A stretch of DNA of 64,000 bases from Okapia johnstoni. Its lineage: Eukaryota; Chordata; Mammalia; Artiodactyla; Giraffidae. This document shows, piece by piece, positions 1 to 12,464 of this stretch. Within the stretch, counting starts at the first letter, position 1, and every line of letters begins with the position of its first letter. The position numbers and the translations under genes were made by a program. The stretch lies in contig CM044307.1 of NCBI GenBank assembly GCA_024291935.2, positions 93,873,461 to 93,937,460 on the forward strand, given 5' to 3'. The notes under the pieces are model-generated. The model worked only from the letters and a program-made list of their open reading frames with translations, did not search any database and was not told the DNA's origin.

Positions 1-757
1 CAATCTTACAAGAGCCCCAGGAGCCGGGGTGCTGCTAACACTCCCTGTTTTACTGATGGGGAAGAGGAAGCACCAAGAAGTGGAGTAACTTGTAATATAG
101 TGAGCCGACAAAGCAGGTTTTAGACTTAGGCACTTTGGCTCCAGAACCTCTACTTTTAGTTTTAACTTGGTGAAAATAATAATAGAAATATCCTCATGGA
201 ATTGTTGCAGATGTCCACGAATAAATGCATTGAAAAGCACTTAACCTTGTACTTGGCACATAGAGTGCCCACTCATGTTATGAGTGTCCCATGGTAGCAA
301 GCCCTCAGCATGTTGTTGAATGCATAAACAAGTGATTCTTGTTTTTTCCTGGCCCCTTACATTTAAAATAACTGAATAATTAAATGGCTATGGGCCCAGG
401 GAATAACCCAAATGAACTTAAAAATGAAATCAACAGCCTTTGAAGTAGAGGCAGGTTGGAGATTAGTAATGGTGCCATTGGCAGAGACTCCCTTGTTCTC
501 TAGAGATTCTCAGGACAGCAGAAAACTTGGGATCAGAGCGGTCCAGGGCTCCTGGGGTCAGCAGACTGGGCAGCAGAGAGCTGGGACTCAAACTTAGGTT
601 TTCTGATCCCTGGATTAGAACTCATGCTGTCTGGAACTCCCAGGAGAAGTTGATATAAGAGGCTGAGAAAATTTCAGTGTGTTATGAGAGAACACAAAAG
701 TTTTAATATTTATAGAGTACTGTGGTATAACCTCATCTAAATAAATTGCTCAGTGCT
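1..757. other. Intronic sequence, no recognised element
   Basis: I see no conserved exon, RNA gene or recognisable interspersed repeat here. A short open frame near 412-597 has no recognisable protein features and is treated as chance. Inferred to be TRHDE intron because of the exon at 11005. Confidence 0.5.
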
Positions 758-766
758 TTAGTGGTT

Positions 767-969
767 AGGGACCCTGGTGACTCAGATGGTAAAGAATCTG
801 CCTACAATGCAGGAGACCCAGGTTCAGTTCCTGCGTGGGGAACATCCCCTGGAGAAGGGAATGGCAATCCACTCCAGTATTCTTGCTGGAGAATTCCATG
901 GAGAGGAGCCTAGTGGGCTACAGTCCATGGGGTCGCAAAGAGTCCAGCACAACTGAGTGACTAACACAC
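767..969 (+). mobile_element. Bov-tA SINE with target-site duplication
   Basis: A tRNA-like head (ctggtgactcagatggtaaa, then the B-box-like ggttcagttcc) is followed by the Bov body and a tail ending near caactgagtgactaacac. It is flanked by a perfect 9-bp direct repeat, ttagtggtt, at 758-766 and 970-978, so the boundaries are exact. Bov-tA SINEs are ruminant-specific and are mobilised by BovB LINE machinery, whose 3' end they share. Confidence 0.93.
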
Positions 970-978
970 TTAGTGGTT

Positions 979-3900
979 GTGTGATAATTAAAACCTCCTA
1001 TAAGTGAACGCATAAATTATGAACATTCAAACTGCTAAAATCAGATGTAGATAATTTAAAACCCCTTCCACCACGTTCTCTGACATATTCTCAAGAATAT
1101 AGATGAAAAGCATTTTTTAAAAGATCCATGAGCATGTCAAATTTGGGGGAAAAGCATAGAAGGCAAGTTTGCATGTTATGTCAAAATGCCAATAGTGGGA
1201 ACTGCATATCATTACTGATAAATCTTGCTGTGGTGAAATAAATAGTTCCAGCAAATCTTATTTTTTCTGAGCTGTGCCAAAATATATTTGGTGGAACTGA
1301 GCTTGTTGTGGTCAGTGCTTTCAAATTTAAAAAGACCAGATGTTCCTGCTTGACCTATAACTGATTTCTTGTACCCTAGTGCATATTTATATTCAAACTC
1401 TCTGCTTCATTTTCCCCAAAGATGTAAATAAGATGGTTGGGAGTTTAGCCTAGTGCCTATGTGCTAAACTCTGCATCCCATTAACACTGCAGGATTTGGC
1501 ATTTTTGGAGATCTCAGGATGGTTTTATTACTAAGTAGCCTCTTAGAGAAAGTACTTGTTCTTTTTTTTTTACACTTCAACATCAGAATGAATATGATAA
1601 TTTCTTATATGTTTCTACTAGAGTTGATAAGGCAAAGGAAATCGAATCAAACATGTCACAGTTATGTCAAAATAACATATTTTAAGCTTTTTTTTTGTTG
1701 TTTGTTTGTTGTTACTATGGATACTTGGAGAATTTTTAAACACACCAATATCAGGAACTCAGCTAGAGTCAGACTTTTATTGGTGATGATTCTGTCCCCC
1801 AAATGCAATGTAAATCGACATTTTAAAACATACTTTTCTAAAGGACTTAAATGCGAACTCTAAGTTTTCATTTGATTAATGACTGAATGTCTTGGTCTTT
1901 TAGTTAGTCAGAATTTTTGCCAATTTAATTATCAGACAATTTCTGTAATGGAAGTATTTAATCTGGCAATAGAGAATCGCAGTGAGCAATTTGAAAGATT
2001 TTAAAAGAGCAATACTACCATTACTTAGCATTACCACCTTACTTAGTCTGTGTGGAAACAACTGGTTAATACTCAATCAATCTGATTTTCTAATTCACTC
2101 CTTAGAGGCCTGAGAGATATAATTTGGACAGAGCAGGAAAACTAGATTTCGCTATGTGCTGTATGCCTTTGACCCTGAAAAGTTTCATCCCCCATGAAGT
2201 TTTGGAGGGGGGCTGGTTTTTGCTCTATAGAGAAGACTTACCTCCCCCGATTCCCATATTACAGTAGAGAAAGTTTAGAAGACAAGCTCTTCACTTGAGG
2301 CAAATCTTTTACTCTCGGTTCAACATTTGGCTAAAGGGAAATTCACCACTTGTTGAATATTGCAAATAAATTCTCTTAAATTTGAAATGTTTATACATAT
2401 CAGTAAATGATCTCCATTAGGCAGAATACACACTCACTTTTCCCTCAAGTAGGTGGGCAGCAGGCAGATACAGAACGTGTGTATATTCATGCCATAATAC
2501 CCTGTAGTAGAATATGCTTGCTTGGAATTAGGCAAAATCTTCATTTACCTGAAGTAATTGATGCTTTGGGGTAGCCAGATGGTGAGCATACCCGTGTTTA
2601 AGGTAAGGTACCTTAATTTAGATCCAGATGGTCGAATTGAAAGAGGAAGCTTACCCAAAGTAAATGACCATCTTATTCACTTTCAAAAACGTGACAGAAG
2701 ACAGAATGAAAAGAGGAGGTCTTTTTCTTTCAAGGGTTATTCAGAGAGAAACCATGATCTTCATGTAAAATGGGAAGATAAAATTGTGGTTCAGGAGAAC
2801 TGCAAAAAGCTCCTTTGCAAAAATCTTGTGAAGAGCATAGAGGATTCTATGGGTAGGCATTTGATCATTTGTGATATTAGTGTGGATGGTTTGATGCCTT
2901 GTACTTTTCCTGAAATGAACTAATTTCATTTCAAAAAAACATGGCATTTAATAAAAATAAGAAAACCACCATGTTTTTATGTTGAGAGCAGCCTTACTTC
3001 TCCCATTCACTCTGCACAGGAGATGTCTTTACATGAACAAGTTGGAATATATGGCTTTTTGCCCCTCTGTAGAGGGCTCTGCACTGAAAAATCTAGGAGA
3101 ACCGTTAGTTTCTGTGAAATGTTTTTGTATAATTCCTTAATGGACTTGTTTAGCTCATTGTTCTCCTGTCAAGGCACACACAGCCGTACGGCCAATCAGT
3201 CCAGTGTTGGATTTTGGTCACCATTCAAAATGCTGCAAGTACACTAAATTAGAAAATATTTGGAAAAAAAGTTTTGACCATTTAAAGTCACTTATTCAGG
3301 GAGGAAAATTCATGTAATTGGTGTTTGTCTTGCTATGTTTTTTGGTCACCCTGGACAGTAACAAAGTATATCTTATTTATGAAAGAGTTAAATTAATTTG
3401 CCTGTGTATTTTTTCTTCAAAATAACCCTAAACAGGGCCTGTCTGCTCTGGATCTCTTTCAAGCATAGACCTGTGATTGATTTCCCTACGTTGGGTTTGC
3501 ATAGCATGTTTATTTTCTCAAACCAGTTTTTGCCACCATGTATGCAGATGGGCTTGAGACAGCAGTATAGGGCAGTAATTTAGGTTTGCTTGAGGATGAT
3601 GATGGCATTTGAATGATATAAGAATGGGACCCGCTTCTTTAAGCATGACTTTAAAGAATGATATAAAAAGAGTGAAGAATAAATAGTTAACCTTTAATAT
3701 GTGTTTGACAGTCTATAAGGAAGGGCATCCACCGTAACCCCAGGCTCATCCTCCTATCCCACCAGCAATGATCATCACCTTGTCGTCTTTTTAATTCAAA
3801 ATTACACCAGTGGCTGGATTCCTCCAGATTTTCTCAAAGATCCATGCAATCCTGCTTTTTTGCCACTAGAGAGTGGCTGCTTTCTCCAACAGAATTTTGC

Positions 3901-4424
3901 TACAGAGAATTTGAGAGAATATAAAGATGCAAAACACTTCTTGCCCCTGCCAGTTCTTTGGAGAATCTGAAATAATTCACAAACAGGCACAGGTGGTCCT
4001 GAATGGGCCATAAGGTTGGCGTAAGATTGGCCAGACCTTACCGAGTGGGGCTGAATTGGGGTGAAGAGTCCCAGGCACCCCCCCCCCCCGCCCTGCCCCG
4101 TCCCCAGGTGTGCCTTCCGTCTCTGAATAAGCCACCTGCTCCAGGGTTTCAGGAGCTCTGGCCATGGTTGTAAGGGACAGGGGTGAATTGAGTCCTCTCA
4201 GTGCAGACCTGTGTTGATTTGCAGGGTGAAGTCATAGTTTAATTATTTGGATATTTTCTCATGACTACACAACTCAAAAAACAAACAAACAAAAAAACCC
4301 CCAAACCAAACGATGTAAAAAGAATGAAGTTTTAAAATTACCCTTGTTGGTTACTTTTTATCCCTTTTAAGAATAGGTTCTAGCGCTTCTGGATGTGTTG
4401 CTGGATGGAAAAGTGTGTGTTCAG
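979..4424. other. Intronic sequence, mostly low-copy
   Basis: AT-rich, without a recognisable young repeat. It holds a C-run near 4078-4089 and A-rich runs near 4270-4300. The 121-codon frame at 2558-2923 (+) has no domain, signal peptide or splice context that I can recognise, so I do not call it a gene. Heavily decayed repeats could be present and missed by eye. Confidence 0.5.
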
Positions 4425-4640
4425 GGACTCTGGAACCAGACTGCCTTGGTTTATGTCTTGACTCTACCACTTAATTAGCTTTATGACCTTGGCTAAGTTT
4501 CTTATTGTTCTGTGTCTGGTATCCTTATCTGCCAAACGGGGATAATGATATCCTCTTTCATGGGATTATTGGGGAGGATGTTATATGAGTTAAGTAATAA
4601 AGTGCTTAGAACAGTGTCTGACATTTGGTAAGTATTTGTG
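4425..4640 (+). mobile_element. MIR SINE (ancient)
   Basis: The order is typical of MIR: 'ggaaccagactgccttggtt', then 'ttagctttatgaccttggc', then 'gataatgatatcct', and a 3' part with 'gtgcttagaacagtgtctga'. It is well diverged, as expected for a mammal-wide element. Boundaries are approximate. Confidence 0.8.
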
Positions 4641-7014
4641 GGTATGAAATGTAATTATATTATTACATGGCTGGATATCTATCCTTCGAGCTGGTACAGG
4701 GTCATTTAGTGTCAATGTTGTTGCCTTATGCTTGCCCTTACTCGCAAGGCAGTGGGTAAATGGTCACTTTGTATGTTCCTTCCACTGCTGTTTGTTTTGC
4801 CCCCTAAGCAGAGTTCACAAGACAGGGAGAGAAAGAAGCAGGGCCCTTCCACAATTAAGAAGAGAGAGAGAAAAAGGCTGTGGTATTTCATAGCTAGAGA
4901 AACCCCATGCTTGGTCCAGACACTGCAGTAGAGAGGGTCGAGGGAGCAGGAAGAGTGTGTGAAACAGAAGCAACTCGTAACTCTGATTATTGCCCTGCTA
5001 TCTCAGCAGTGAGAAAAGAAGAAAACAGTGACTGAAGGGTCAGGAGGGTGCCTGCCTTGTCGCTGGAAGCCAGTATAGGAAATAGAAAAACCTCGAGTAC
5101 CAGGGGAAAGGCACATCAGTCATTAGCTACTGCTCTGCAGACTGTATTTGAGTTCCACCAGTAGCACTATTTTATGATACTTACATAATACTTTTTCTCT
5201 TTCCAATATTAAACGAATGAATCTCAGATACTAGTTTATTTATCCTTATGAAAACCAATATTATGACTCAGGAAAGTAATTTTAGTGAATCCATAATACT
5301 TTTCAACAACGGTGATCAAGTACTTAGACTCATTTTTGAGAAGAGTATTTAGTGCACAAAAGTGAAAACAATTATGAATATTATGCTCTGTTTTTATAAC
5401 GCAATTATTCACATATGCACCACTTCCTACATACATATTGCTGGTATTATTTGCATTATGTTTTTAGTTTACTAGAATGGTTATTTAAAAAAATAGACTA
5501 CACACTTGCTTACAGCACTGAATATTCAGCAGGAGCACTTCTATTCTGAAATGGCAGAGTTTTAATGACTCATTGCAGTACATAAAAACACAGTCTAAAC
5601 AACGACCCATTTTGCCTTAAAATGTTTTGTCATTGAGTAATAATTTGCATTTTTATCAACAGTCTTCACTTTAAATGGGACATGGGTAACTTACATGACC
5701 TTGTCCCTGTTTAGTTACCAGAAGCAGTTGAAGAGTAACTCGATGATCCACTGGATCACTTCTTTCAATCTTGGGAGTTTTTATTACCAGTCTTAAACTA
5801 TTGCAACAGTAGGCAAATTGCTGTTGTGACAGAAGCAGCTTCAAGTATTATTATTCATTGTGCTGTATGTGTGGGCTGTATAGATGTGGCCACAACAGAA
5901 GCCTTCCAAAAATGCCCTGCCATTTGTGAGGTTCTCTTGGTTTTAGTCGGTTCCACCATGAAACATGAATCAATCTGAATACGAACAGTGTTATGCAAAT
6001 GTTTGTTTCCTTTGAATATATTAACTTTATGAAAAGGCAAACTGAAAATAATGGAACAGAAATTGTTTGTATCACATACGGTAATTTGTTGGCAATATCA
6101 GCCAACGTTAATGCATTATTTCAGCTGAATCTTATCATAATGATTTGACACAAGTAGCTTGCCTAGTGAACTTCCGCAGAAATAAGAAGAAATCAATTCT
6201 CTGTATCCTTCAGAGGCAACATAGAGCTTTAAGCTCTGCTTCTTAGCACAACCAAAATGTCAAATAGACAAGTTGTTAAGAAATCAAGTAATTTATTTTA
6301 GATAGAAGAGAATTAATATACATGTATATTATTCATTTTTCTAGTTATGCTAAAGTGATATTCTTGGACTAACACTTCTAGGATGTTACTTTGGGTAGTG
6401 AAATTTCTTTATGATAATAGAAGGATTCTTTAAAAGATAAAAATGTTTTTGTTTGAGAAAGCAGGAGAAAAATAGATGACAAAATACTTTTCCCCATTAC
6501 CTTCTGCCTCCTGCTGTTTTATTTTTACTTCTTGCTGTATTTACATATGTATTTCATATCCTTACTGTATATTAAAGTGTTCTCTATTTTTAATTAATTT
6601 TTTGTATTTTTTTCCTACCTGGTGTACTGCTACTACCTCAAACTCTGCCTCAAATTTGCTTAAAAGCCAAACTCATTATTTTCTATTCCCAATCTCTTTC
6701 TCTAGAGGTCTTTCTCTAGATGTTTTTAGTGACAGTAAGTAGAAAAGAGGTCTCACTTCCACCACTTGAAGACAATCATCAGATACGTGCAGTGAAGATT
6801 ATGTTTTTGAAACCCAGCAGACACTGCTGCCTGTTGAGGGCGCTAAGCCTGATGCTGACTCTGTTTGTTAGACAGGAGACTATCCGGGGAGAGAGAAGTA
6901 TTAGAGATAGATGTGCAATACTGAGATCCGAGAAAACCAGAACCTGCAAGAGAGCAAGTAGGATGGTAACTTAATGTGTGAGTCAAAGCCTTGTCAAAAG
7001 CTTATTTCTGTGCC
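4641..7014. other. Intronic sequence, no recognised element
   Basis: AT-rich intron with scattered short T and A runs. I see no recognisable exon or clear repeat. Short open frames here lack codon-level or domain support. Confidence 0.45.
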
Positions 7015-7560
7015 ACCTGTAGTCCATTTGCTCACTTCTCCATCTCTCTCTGACTCTTAAAGTAGTGCCCAGGCTTCAAGACCAGTTCTTAACTTCCTCC
7101 TCCATAAAGCCTTCTTTCAGCTCTTAAGACAGGTGGTTCTCAGCGAGGTCAGTTCTGCCTCCCAGGGCACATTTGCAGTGTCTGGGGACATTTGGATTGT
7201 CACGGCTGGGGAGAGGCGTTGCTACTGGCCTCTAACAGTAGAAGTCTAGGATGCTGCTAAGCCCAAGAAGGCCCTAAAAAGAGAATTGTCCATCCTAAAA
7301 TGTCACTAGTGTCGAGAATTCTAGCACTGAACCACCAATACTTACATTAAAAAAAGAAAAGAAAAGTCAGTAGTGCCAAGGCTGAGAAACCTTGCTTCAG
7401 AAGACGTAATTTCTTCATACAATTTGCCTTGTTGTCATGGCTTTTTGTGCAATATCTGTCTAGGCTTATGTTTTATTTATTTTATCAGAGTATAAACTCC
7501 TTGAGGGAAGGAACATATATATTTATCTTTATCTCCACAGCATTGAACACTCGAGAATGA
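7015..7560 (+). mobile_element. L2 LINE 3' end, interrupted by MER20
   Basis: The left part (to 7131) carries an L2-like 'cctccataaagccttctttc' segment. The right part (from about 7435) carries 'ataaactccttgagggaagg' and 'ccacagcattgaacac', the typical L2 3' tail. The gap between them is filled by the MER20 element. Confidence 0.65.
7132..7396 (+). mobile_element. MER20-like hAT DNA transposon
   Basis: It begins with 'ggtggttctcagcgaggt', contains 'tgtctggggacatttgg' and 'ctaggatgctgctaag', and ends with 'gccaaggctgagaaac', which is the layout of MER20. A purine-rich stretch at about 7348-7366 interrupts the 3' part. Non-autonomous, with no coding capacity. Confidence 0.75.
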
Positions 7561-8754
7561 TGACCAAGAGAAGCAAATGTATATAGATCTTGTAGCAAAA
7601 AGCTATCTAGCAGGTGTAATTTAGTATTTTAAAATCATCTCATCAAATTCAAGGACTATTTTATTTCTAATTTTTATTCAGTTGTAGGTTCTCAACTTGA
7701 AAAAGACCCTAAGCGTCATCTGGTCCAATTGCTCTTCTCTTCCAAGGGGCTTGTTTTGATTTGCTAAATACTGAATTGAAATTCAATTGCAATCGTCCTC
7801 AGGTGCTAGACTGTGAAATTGGTATTTCCTCATTTAGACATTATCAAATATATGCTAGCCCTCAGTGCATGGATATATATATACTGTGTGTAGGAATTCA
7901 TTAAGAATATTAATTGCAGAAAAAGTCACTAGATGATCTTTATAGCTCCTTTCAACCCTGAGAATCAGCAATTTAAATTGCTGGCCTTACTAATGTATTT
8001 ACTTACTATGTGAGGCAAAAAGAGACTTGAACATGACATGATTCCTCTGCATAAATATTTGGTTTAATAATTTCTCATTAGCCCAGAGGTATTTAGATAT
8101 TCTACATATAATAAATTCCTACCCTTTAATTACTCAATACCAAAGACACCTTTGATTTTTTTACCTAATGACCAGTACATTCTAAATGCAACCTCTCTGT
8201 TGAACTCTTATGGAAATTTCCCCTAGTGTTATTAGTTGTTTTTAATGTATTATATATATTTTTCTTTTCAGGTAGATTGCAAAGACCTTAAGGACAAAAA
8301 TGATTCTGTCTTGAAAAAAAAAATCCTGACATAGCAGACAGTGTCTAATTGCTCAATGACAAGACTTGGATTTCTCAGTACTTGGAAGTGAACATATTTC
8401 CTTGTATATTAAATTTCATAAGTGTCTTTTAAATGGCCTCAGTAAAGAAAGTTCAGTGACCATTTTAATTAATAAAAAAGTTAAGATTCAAGAACATTTT
8501 GTAAGACAAAAAAGCATGTGAAGAGAAAATTGTAAATGAGTGCATCTTAAAAAGTTACTGATATTTCATTAAGCAAAAACTATATTGCTATAGTAGAAAA
8601 TGGGGAAAATATTGCCAAGATGCAGACAGATTTGGAAAGAAAAACCTTTATGACCAGTAGTCAAAATAAAACCTTGTTTATAAATTGTGGGTGAGCATTA
8701 CTTTTGCTGTTTTTGAAACATAATTACCTTTTTCTCAGACCCAGAAAATGTGGA
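7561..8754. other. Intronic sequence, no recognised element
   Basis: AT-rich with short TA runs near 7874. No exon or clear repeat seen. Confidence 0.45.
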
Positions 8755-9060
8755 TTCCGGACCCAGCTTGGCACTAATTGCCTGTGTAACTTTAGATAAA
8801 TCACTTAACCCTACTGGAACTACTTTTTCATTTTAGGAATTTATGAAAGCTGGACAATTTGTTTCTAAGATTGCTTCCAACTTTAACTTTATATTTTTTC
8901 TAAAAATTTATAGTTAAAACGTCTTTCCTAAATATTATCTCATTTTATCATCTCAACAGTTTCATAAGGGAGGCCTAGAAATATTTTCCTTCTACTAATG
9001 AAAAAATAAACTCAGGCAGTAAAGTGATTTACCCAAGCCTGGTATGTAGCAGCTCAGTAA
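8755..9060. mobile_element. MIR-like relics, two in opposite orientation
   Basis: About 8755-8880 reads as a + strand MIR ('ctgtgtaactttagataaat' and 'cacttaaccct'). About 8930-9060 reads as a - strand MIR ('attatctcattttatcatct', then 'gtgatttacccaagcctggt'). Both are strongly diverged, so the calls are tentative. Confidence 0.5.
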
Positions 9061-9508
9061 TACTTCAAGATAATTCTCGAAACCCCTCTCTCAGAGGAAA
9101 TATACAATTAGTCTTTAAAATGTCTTATTTTCTCTGTTTGAAAACTAAGCTTTTAAAAAGTAGTCCCTCAGTAATACATGTGTCATAATTTTTAAAAAGT
9201 ATAAGCATTTACATTTTATGGTTTGACCCAGGGATAGCCAATAAGCTTCAATACCCGTCAGCCTCTATTGATTGGTATAGCTCCCTGAAGTGCTGTGTTG
9301 AGAATAATTTTGAGGCCAAGTTTGGGCTCAGTGGGAAAGTGTGCCATGTGAGATTAAGCAAGAACTCTGTGGATGATAGGGAAGGAAGAGTAGGTGGCAT
9401 AACGACTGTGGGGATAAGAGATGGCTGTAGCACTCAGTAATGTTTTACCAAGGGTTTGATATTGACTTGCCTTAGCAACAGTTTTAACTAGTATTATTTA
9501 AAAAGTTT

Positions 9509-9715
9509 GGGGCTTCTCCAGTGGCTCAGTGGTAAAGAATCGTCCTTCAATGCAGGAAACCCAGATTCAATCTCATCAGAAAGATCCCCTGAAGAAGGAA
9601 ATGGCAATTCACTCCAGAATTCTCCCCTGGGAAATCCTATGGACAGAGGAGCTTGAAGGGCTACAGTCCATGGGGTGGCAGAGTAGGACACAGCTGAGAG
9701 ACTAAGCAAACACAC
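9509..9715 (+). mobile_element. Bov-tA SINE
   Basis: The head 'cttctccagtggctcagtgg', the middle 'atcccctgaagaaggaaatg' and the 'cactccagaattct' body are diagnostic. A short CA-rich run follows at 9712-9722. No clean target-site duplication seen. Confidence 0.9.
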
Positions 9716-9905
9716 ACACACATATAAAAGGTATAATTAACTTAGGAATCTTTTCATAAATAATGGCCCTCTTTTTAAGTTAAAGAAGTGTCTGTCTTCA
9801 AGTACATAGTTTGGGTATTTTGATTTGAAAGAATGCAGAGGGTGTTTCTAGAGTTTAAATGAGATGCAACTTTGCAGCCTGATCTGAAAACCAGAGTGGA
9901 TTCAA

Positions 9906-10020
9906 TATATATATATGCACATATTGACATGCATATTTACTATACAGATATTTATTATATTAGTTTATTTTATTATATTAACATATAATAACATATAACA
10001 TATAGCAAATATATATTGTG
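9906..10020. repeat. AT-rich low-complexity tract
   Basis: TA dinucleotide runs and repeated 'atattaacatataataacat' type motifs. No unit is conserved enough to call a tandem repeat. Confidence 0.6.
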
Positions 10021-10109
10021 AGTACTAAAAACCAATGGTCTCTGGATTATTCTGTGTAAACGTATGTTATATCATTCCAAGAAAGGTCGAAGATACTGTG
10101 AATCAGTGG

Positions 10110-10345
10110 CTGCCACTTATTAACTGCCTGCTGGGTGCTGTTTGTCTGTTCACACCTTTACATCCTCCTTCTCCATTCTACTAAGCTTTACAATGCTTTT
10201 TAAGTTGGGCATGGTTATTTCTTTTTAAGCAATGAATAGCTACACCTTGCAGAAATTTAGTAATCATCCAAGATGATACGGTTAAGAAACGTTGTGGAGT
10301 CAGAATGCAGGCCAAGTTTTGTCAGGTTTCAGAGCCCTTTTCCTT
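10110..10345 (-). mobile_element. MIR SINE, diverged
   Basis: Reads as reverse-orientation MIR: 'gcctgctgggtgctgtttg', a degenerate central part, then 'gtggagtcagaatgcaggcc' and 'agagccctt'. Approximate boundaries. Confidence 0.5.
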
Positions 10346-10588
10346 AACAAAACCAGTCCACGTCTTGCTGAAATTTGAGGACATAGATGTTTCTTAGTGA
10401 TCATCTGTGTCTTACTTGTATCTAATGACAACTTTTGGATTTGATTTCATTGTCTTTACTGGTTGAACAGTTTCAGAGAGGAGAGAGAGGCATACCAAAA
10501 AGGAGAGCCATTATTTTCTAATGCTTTCCAATATGATGACGAGTTGTTTTTCTGTCAAGTGTCAGTTTTGCTTAATAAGCACAACTCT

Positions 10589-10785
10589 GGGCTTCCCTTG
10601 TGGCTCAGCTGGTGAAGAATCCGCCTGCAATGTGGGAGACTTGGGTTCGATCCCTGTTTGGGAAGATCCCCTGGAGAAGGGAAAGGCTACCCACTCCAGT
10701 ATTTTGGCCTGGAGAATTCCATGGACTGTATAGTCCATGGGGTCTCAAAGAGTTGGACACAACTGAGCAACTTTCACTTTCACTG
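10589..10785 (+). mobile_element. Bov-tA SINE
   Basis: Complete head (gggcttcccttgtggctcag, ggttcgatccc), body and tail ending 'gacacaactgagcaac'. It has a short deletion after 'ccatggac' relative to other copies in the window. It lies about 220 bp upstream of the TRHDE exon, within the intron. Confidence 0.92.
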
Positions 10786-10987
10786 GGTTTAGAGAATTTA
10801 CTTTAGTTGAGACAAAAAGTTTTCTGAAAATTTTTTGTTGGGGAAATATGCATGAAGTATGCTTTCGTACCATTCATGTACTTAAGTTTGGTTTAGGAAA
10901 AAAGTGTCTTATAATTTGCAAAAGTATTTGATTAACAGAAGTATATAAAGTGGTCATAACTTAAGTCATAAATATAATTGAGAATGT

Positions 10988-11004
10988 CATTTTCTTTTTT
11001 CCAG
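10988..11004 (+). promoter_or_regulatory. 3' splice site of the TRHDE exon
   Basis: A pyrimidine-rich run (cattttcttttttccag) ends in AG at 11003-11004, directly before the reading frame begins. This is a strong consensus acceptor and fixes the exon start at 11005. Confidence 0.85.
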
Positions 11005-11278
11005 ATTCCTTGGCATTACTCAGTTTTCGCCTACACATGCCAGAAAAGCATTTCCTTGTTTTGACGAGCCAATCTACAAGGCTACTTTCAAAATCAGCAT
11101 CAAGCATCGAGCAAGCTATTTATCGTTATCCAATATGCCAGTGGAAACTTCTGTGTTTGAGGAAGATGGATGGGTTACGGATCACTTTTCACAGACCCCT
11201 CTCATGTCCACCTACTATTTAGCCTGGGCAATTTGCAACTTCACATACAGAGAAACGACCACCAAGAATGGGGTTGTA
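11005..11278 (+). CDS. TRHDE: TRHDE internal coding exon (M1 metallopeptidase)
   Basis: This 274-bp exon encodes 91 complete codons after one base that finishes the previous codon. The frame has no stop and contains FPCFDEP, the conserved motif of the N-terminal domain of M1 (gluzincin) aminopeptidases. It continues through [14 protein letters not shown] and [14 protein letters not shown], which I recognise as TRHDE, also called pyroglutamyl-peptidase II. This type II membrane ectoenzyme hydrolyses the pGlu-His bond of thyrotropin-releasing hormone. From memory the segment corresponds to roughly residues 260-350 of the human protein. It precedes the GAMEN-like and HEXXH active-site exons, neither of which is in this window. 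The acceptor (AG at 11003-11004) and donor (GTAAGT from 11279) both match consensus. No frameshift or stop is present, so the exon looks functional. Exon number not assigned. Confidence 0.95.
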
Positions 11279-11284
11279 GTAAGT
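11279..11284 (+). promoter_or_regulatory. TRHDE: 5' splice site of the TRHDE exon
   Basis: GTAAGT directly follows codon GTA, giving a phase-0 exon end. It is a near-perfect donor. The overlapping GTAGTA at 11276 is a weaker alternative that would shorten the exon by one codon. Confidence 0.85.
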
Positions 11285-11555
11285 ATTTTAAGCTTAATGT
11301 TTTTGGATAATATATGCTGATATCTGGATTAACAATGAATCATTTCTCTCTTCTTTGCATCTTATATAGCTGAATTCTTTTCTTAATCCTTGGAAGGAAA
11401 ATTATCTTCTTGGTTTCAGAGTCAGAGAGGAACTTCTCTTCCTTACTCAGCCCTCTTATTAATTTAATCACTTTCCCACTCCTGCCATTCCTGTTCCCTT
11501 TGATCGTCTGCAACAGCTGTTGTCTGTTATGGAAAATTGCCTGTTTTTATTTATG
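11285..11555. other. Intronic sequence downstream of the exon
   Basis: Pyrimidine-rich, no recognised repeat or exon. Part of the same downstream intron as the rest of the window. Confidence 0.5.
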
Positions 11556-12110
11556 TGATGGTAAAGCTTTTTATTATGAAATATTTCACATATAAAGAAA
11601 AGGTGGAGAATAATATTATAAGTTCCATATACCTACTAGCCAGCTCTATAGAATCTAAACATTTTACCATCTTTGCTCCAGTCTCATTTAATTTTTGAAA
11701 AAATAAAACATGATGGATAGAGTTGAAGCCCTCTGTGGACCCCTGCCTGATATTATTGCCTTGCCTCCCACCTGGCCCTGAATTTGAATTTTGTCATTTC
11801 TATGCATATTATCACACAATTATTAAGTATATTATTCATTATTAAGTATAAATTTGTTTAAATAATTCCATGCTTTAAAATTTCATGTAACTGGTTTTAT
11901 ATTATAGATAATCATTTCTTCAACTTATTTTTATTTGATTTCATTTTTTGCTTAAAATTATGTTTTTGTGGCTTATCTGAATAGAGTGGTGGAATGAATA
12001 TATTAAAATTTCCCTTCTCCTATAGATGAACAATTTAATGTTTCCTGATTTTTCAGTGATTAACAACAATGCTCAGTGAACATTTTTGCACCTAAATTCT
12101 TCTGCTGATG
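11556..12110 (-). mobile_element. Old L1 3'-UTR-like relic
   Basis: Phrases such as 'attatgaaatatttcacata', 'ccatatacctactagccagc' and 'aacattttaccatctttgct' match old mammalian L1 (L1M type) 3' ends. Orientation and boundaries are uncertain. Confidence 0.4.
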
Positions 12111-12464
12111 TTCTAGAATTTCTGTAATGTATGAAGCTTCTTTTAACCCGTAGCACCCATATGTATAGAAATATGTACTTAGAGAAGGGTGTTATATAGG
12201 AAGCCTAGAGAATTCACTCTCTGTATTAAATATATAACAAAAGTGAACTGGATTCTTCATGATCATTACCATCTGTGACACCATTATCCAAGTACTTTTG
12301 ACATGCTATTGTCTTGCATTAATCAAACTAAAGCAGGCCATGCTCACTTAACAACTTCATCTTCATTTCGATGGCTTATGCAATAAATATGCGTTTATTT
12401 TAAGTTTCATGTCAACCCTAAAGCAAGGTATTATAATTCCATTTTTCCAAGCAAATAAATTTAG

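Noticed and set aside
2558..2923. 121-codon open frame on the + strand as a possible gene
   Set aside because: No domain, no splice or promoter context, and length is within chance expectation for AT-rich intron. No codon-level support.
10121..10345. Conserved upstream TRHDE regulatory element
   Set aside because: Better explained as a diverged reverse-orientation MIR. No evidence for function from sequence alone.
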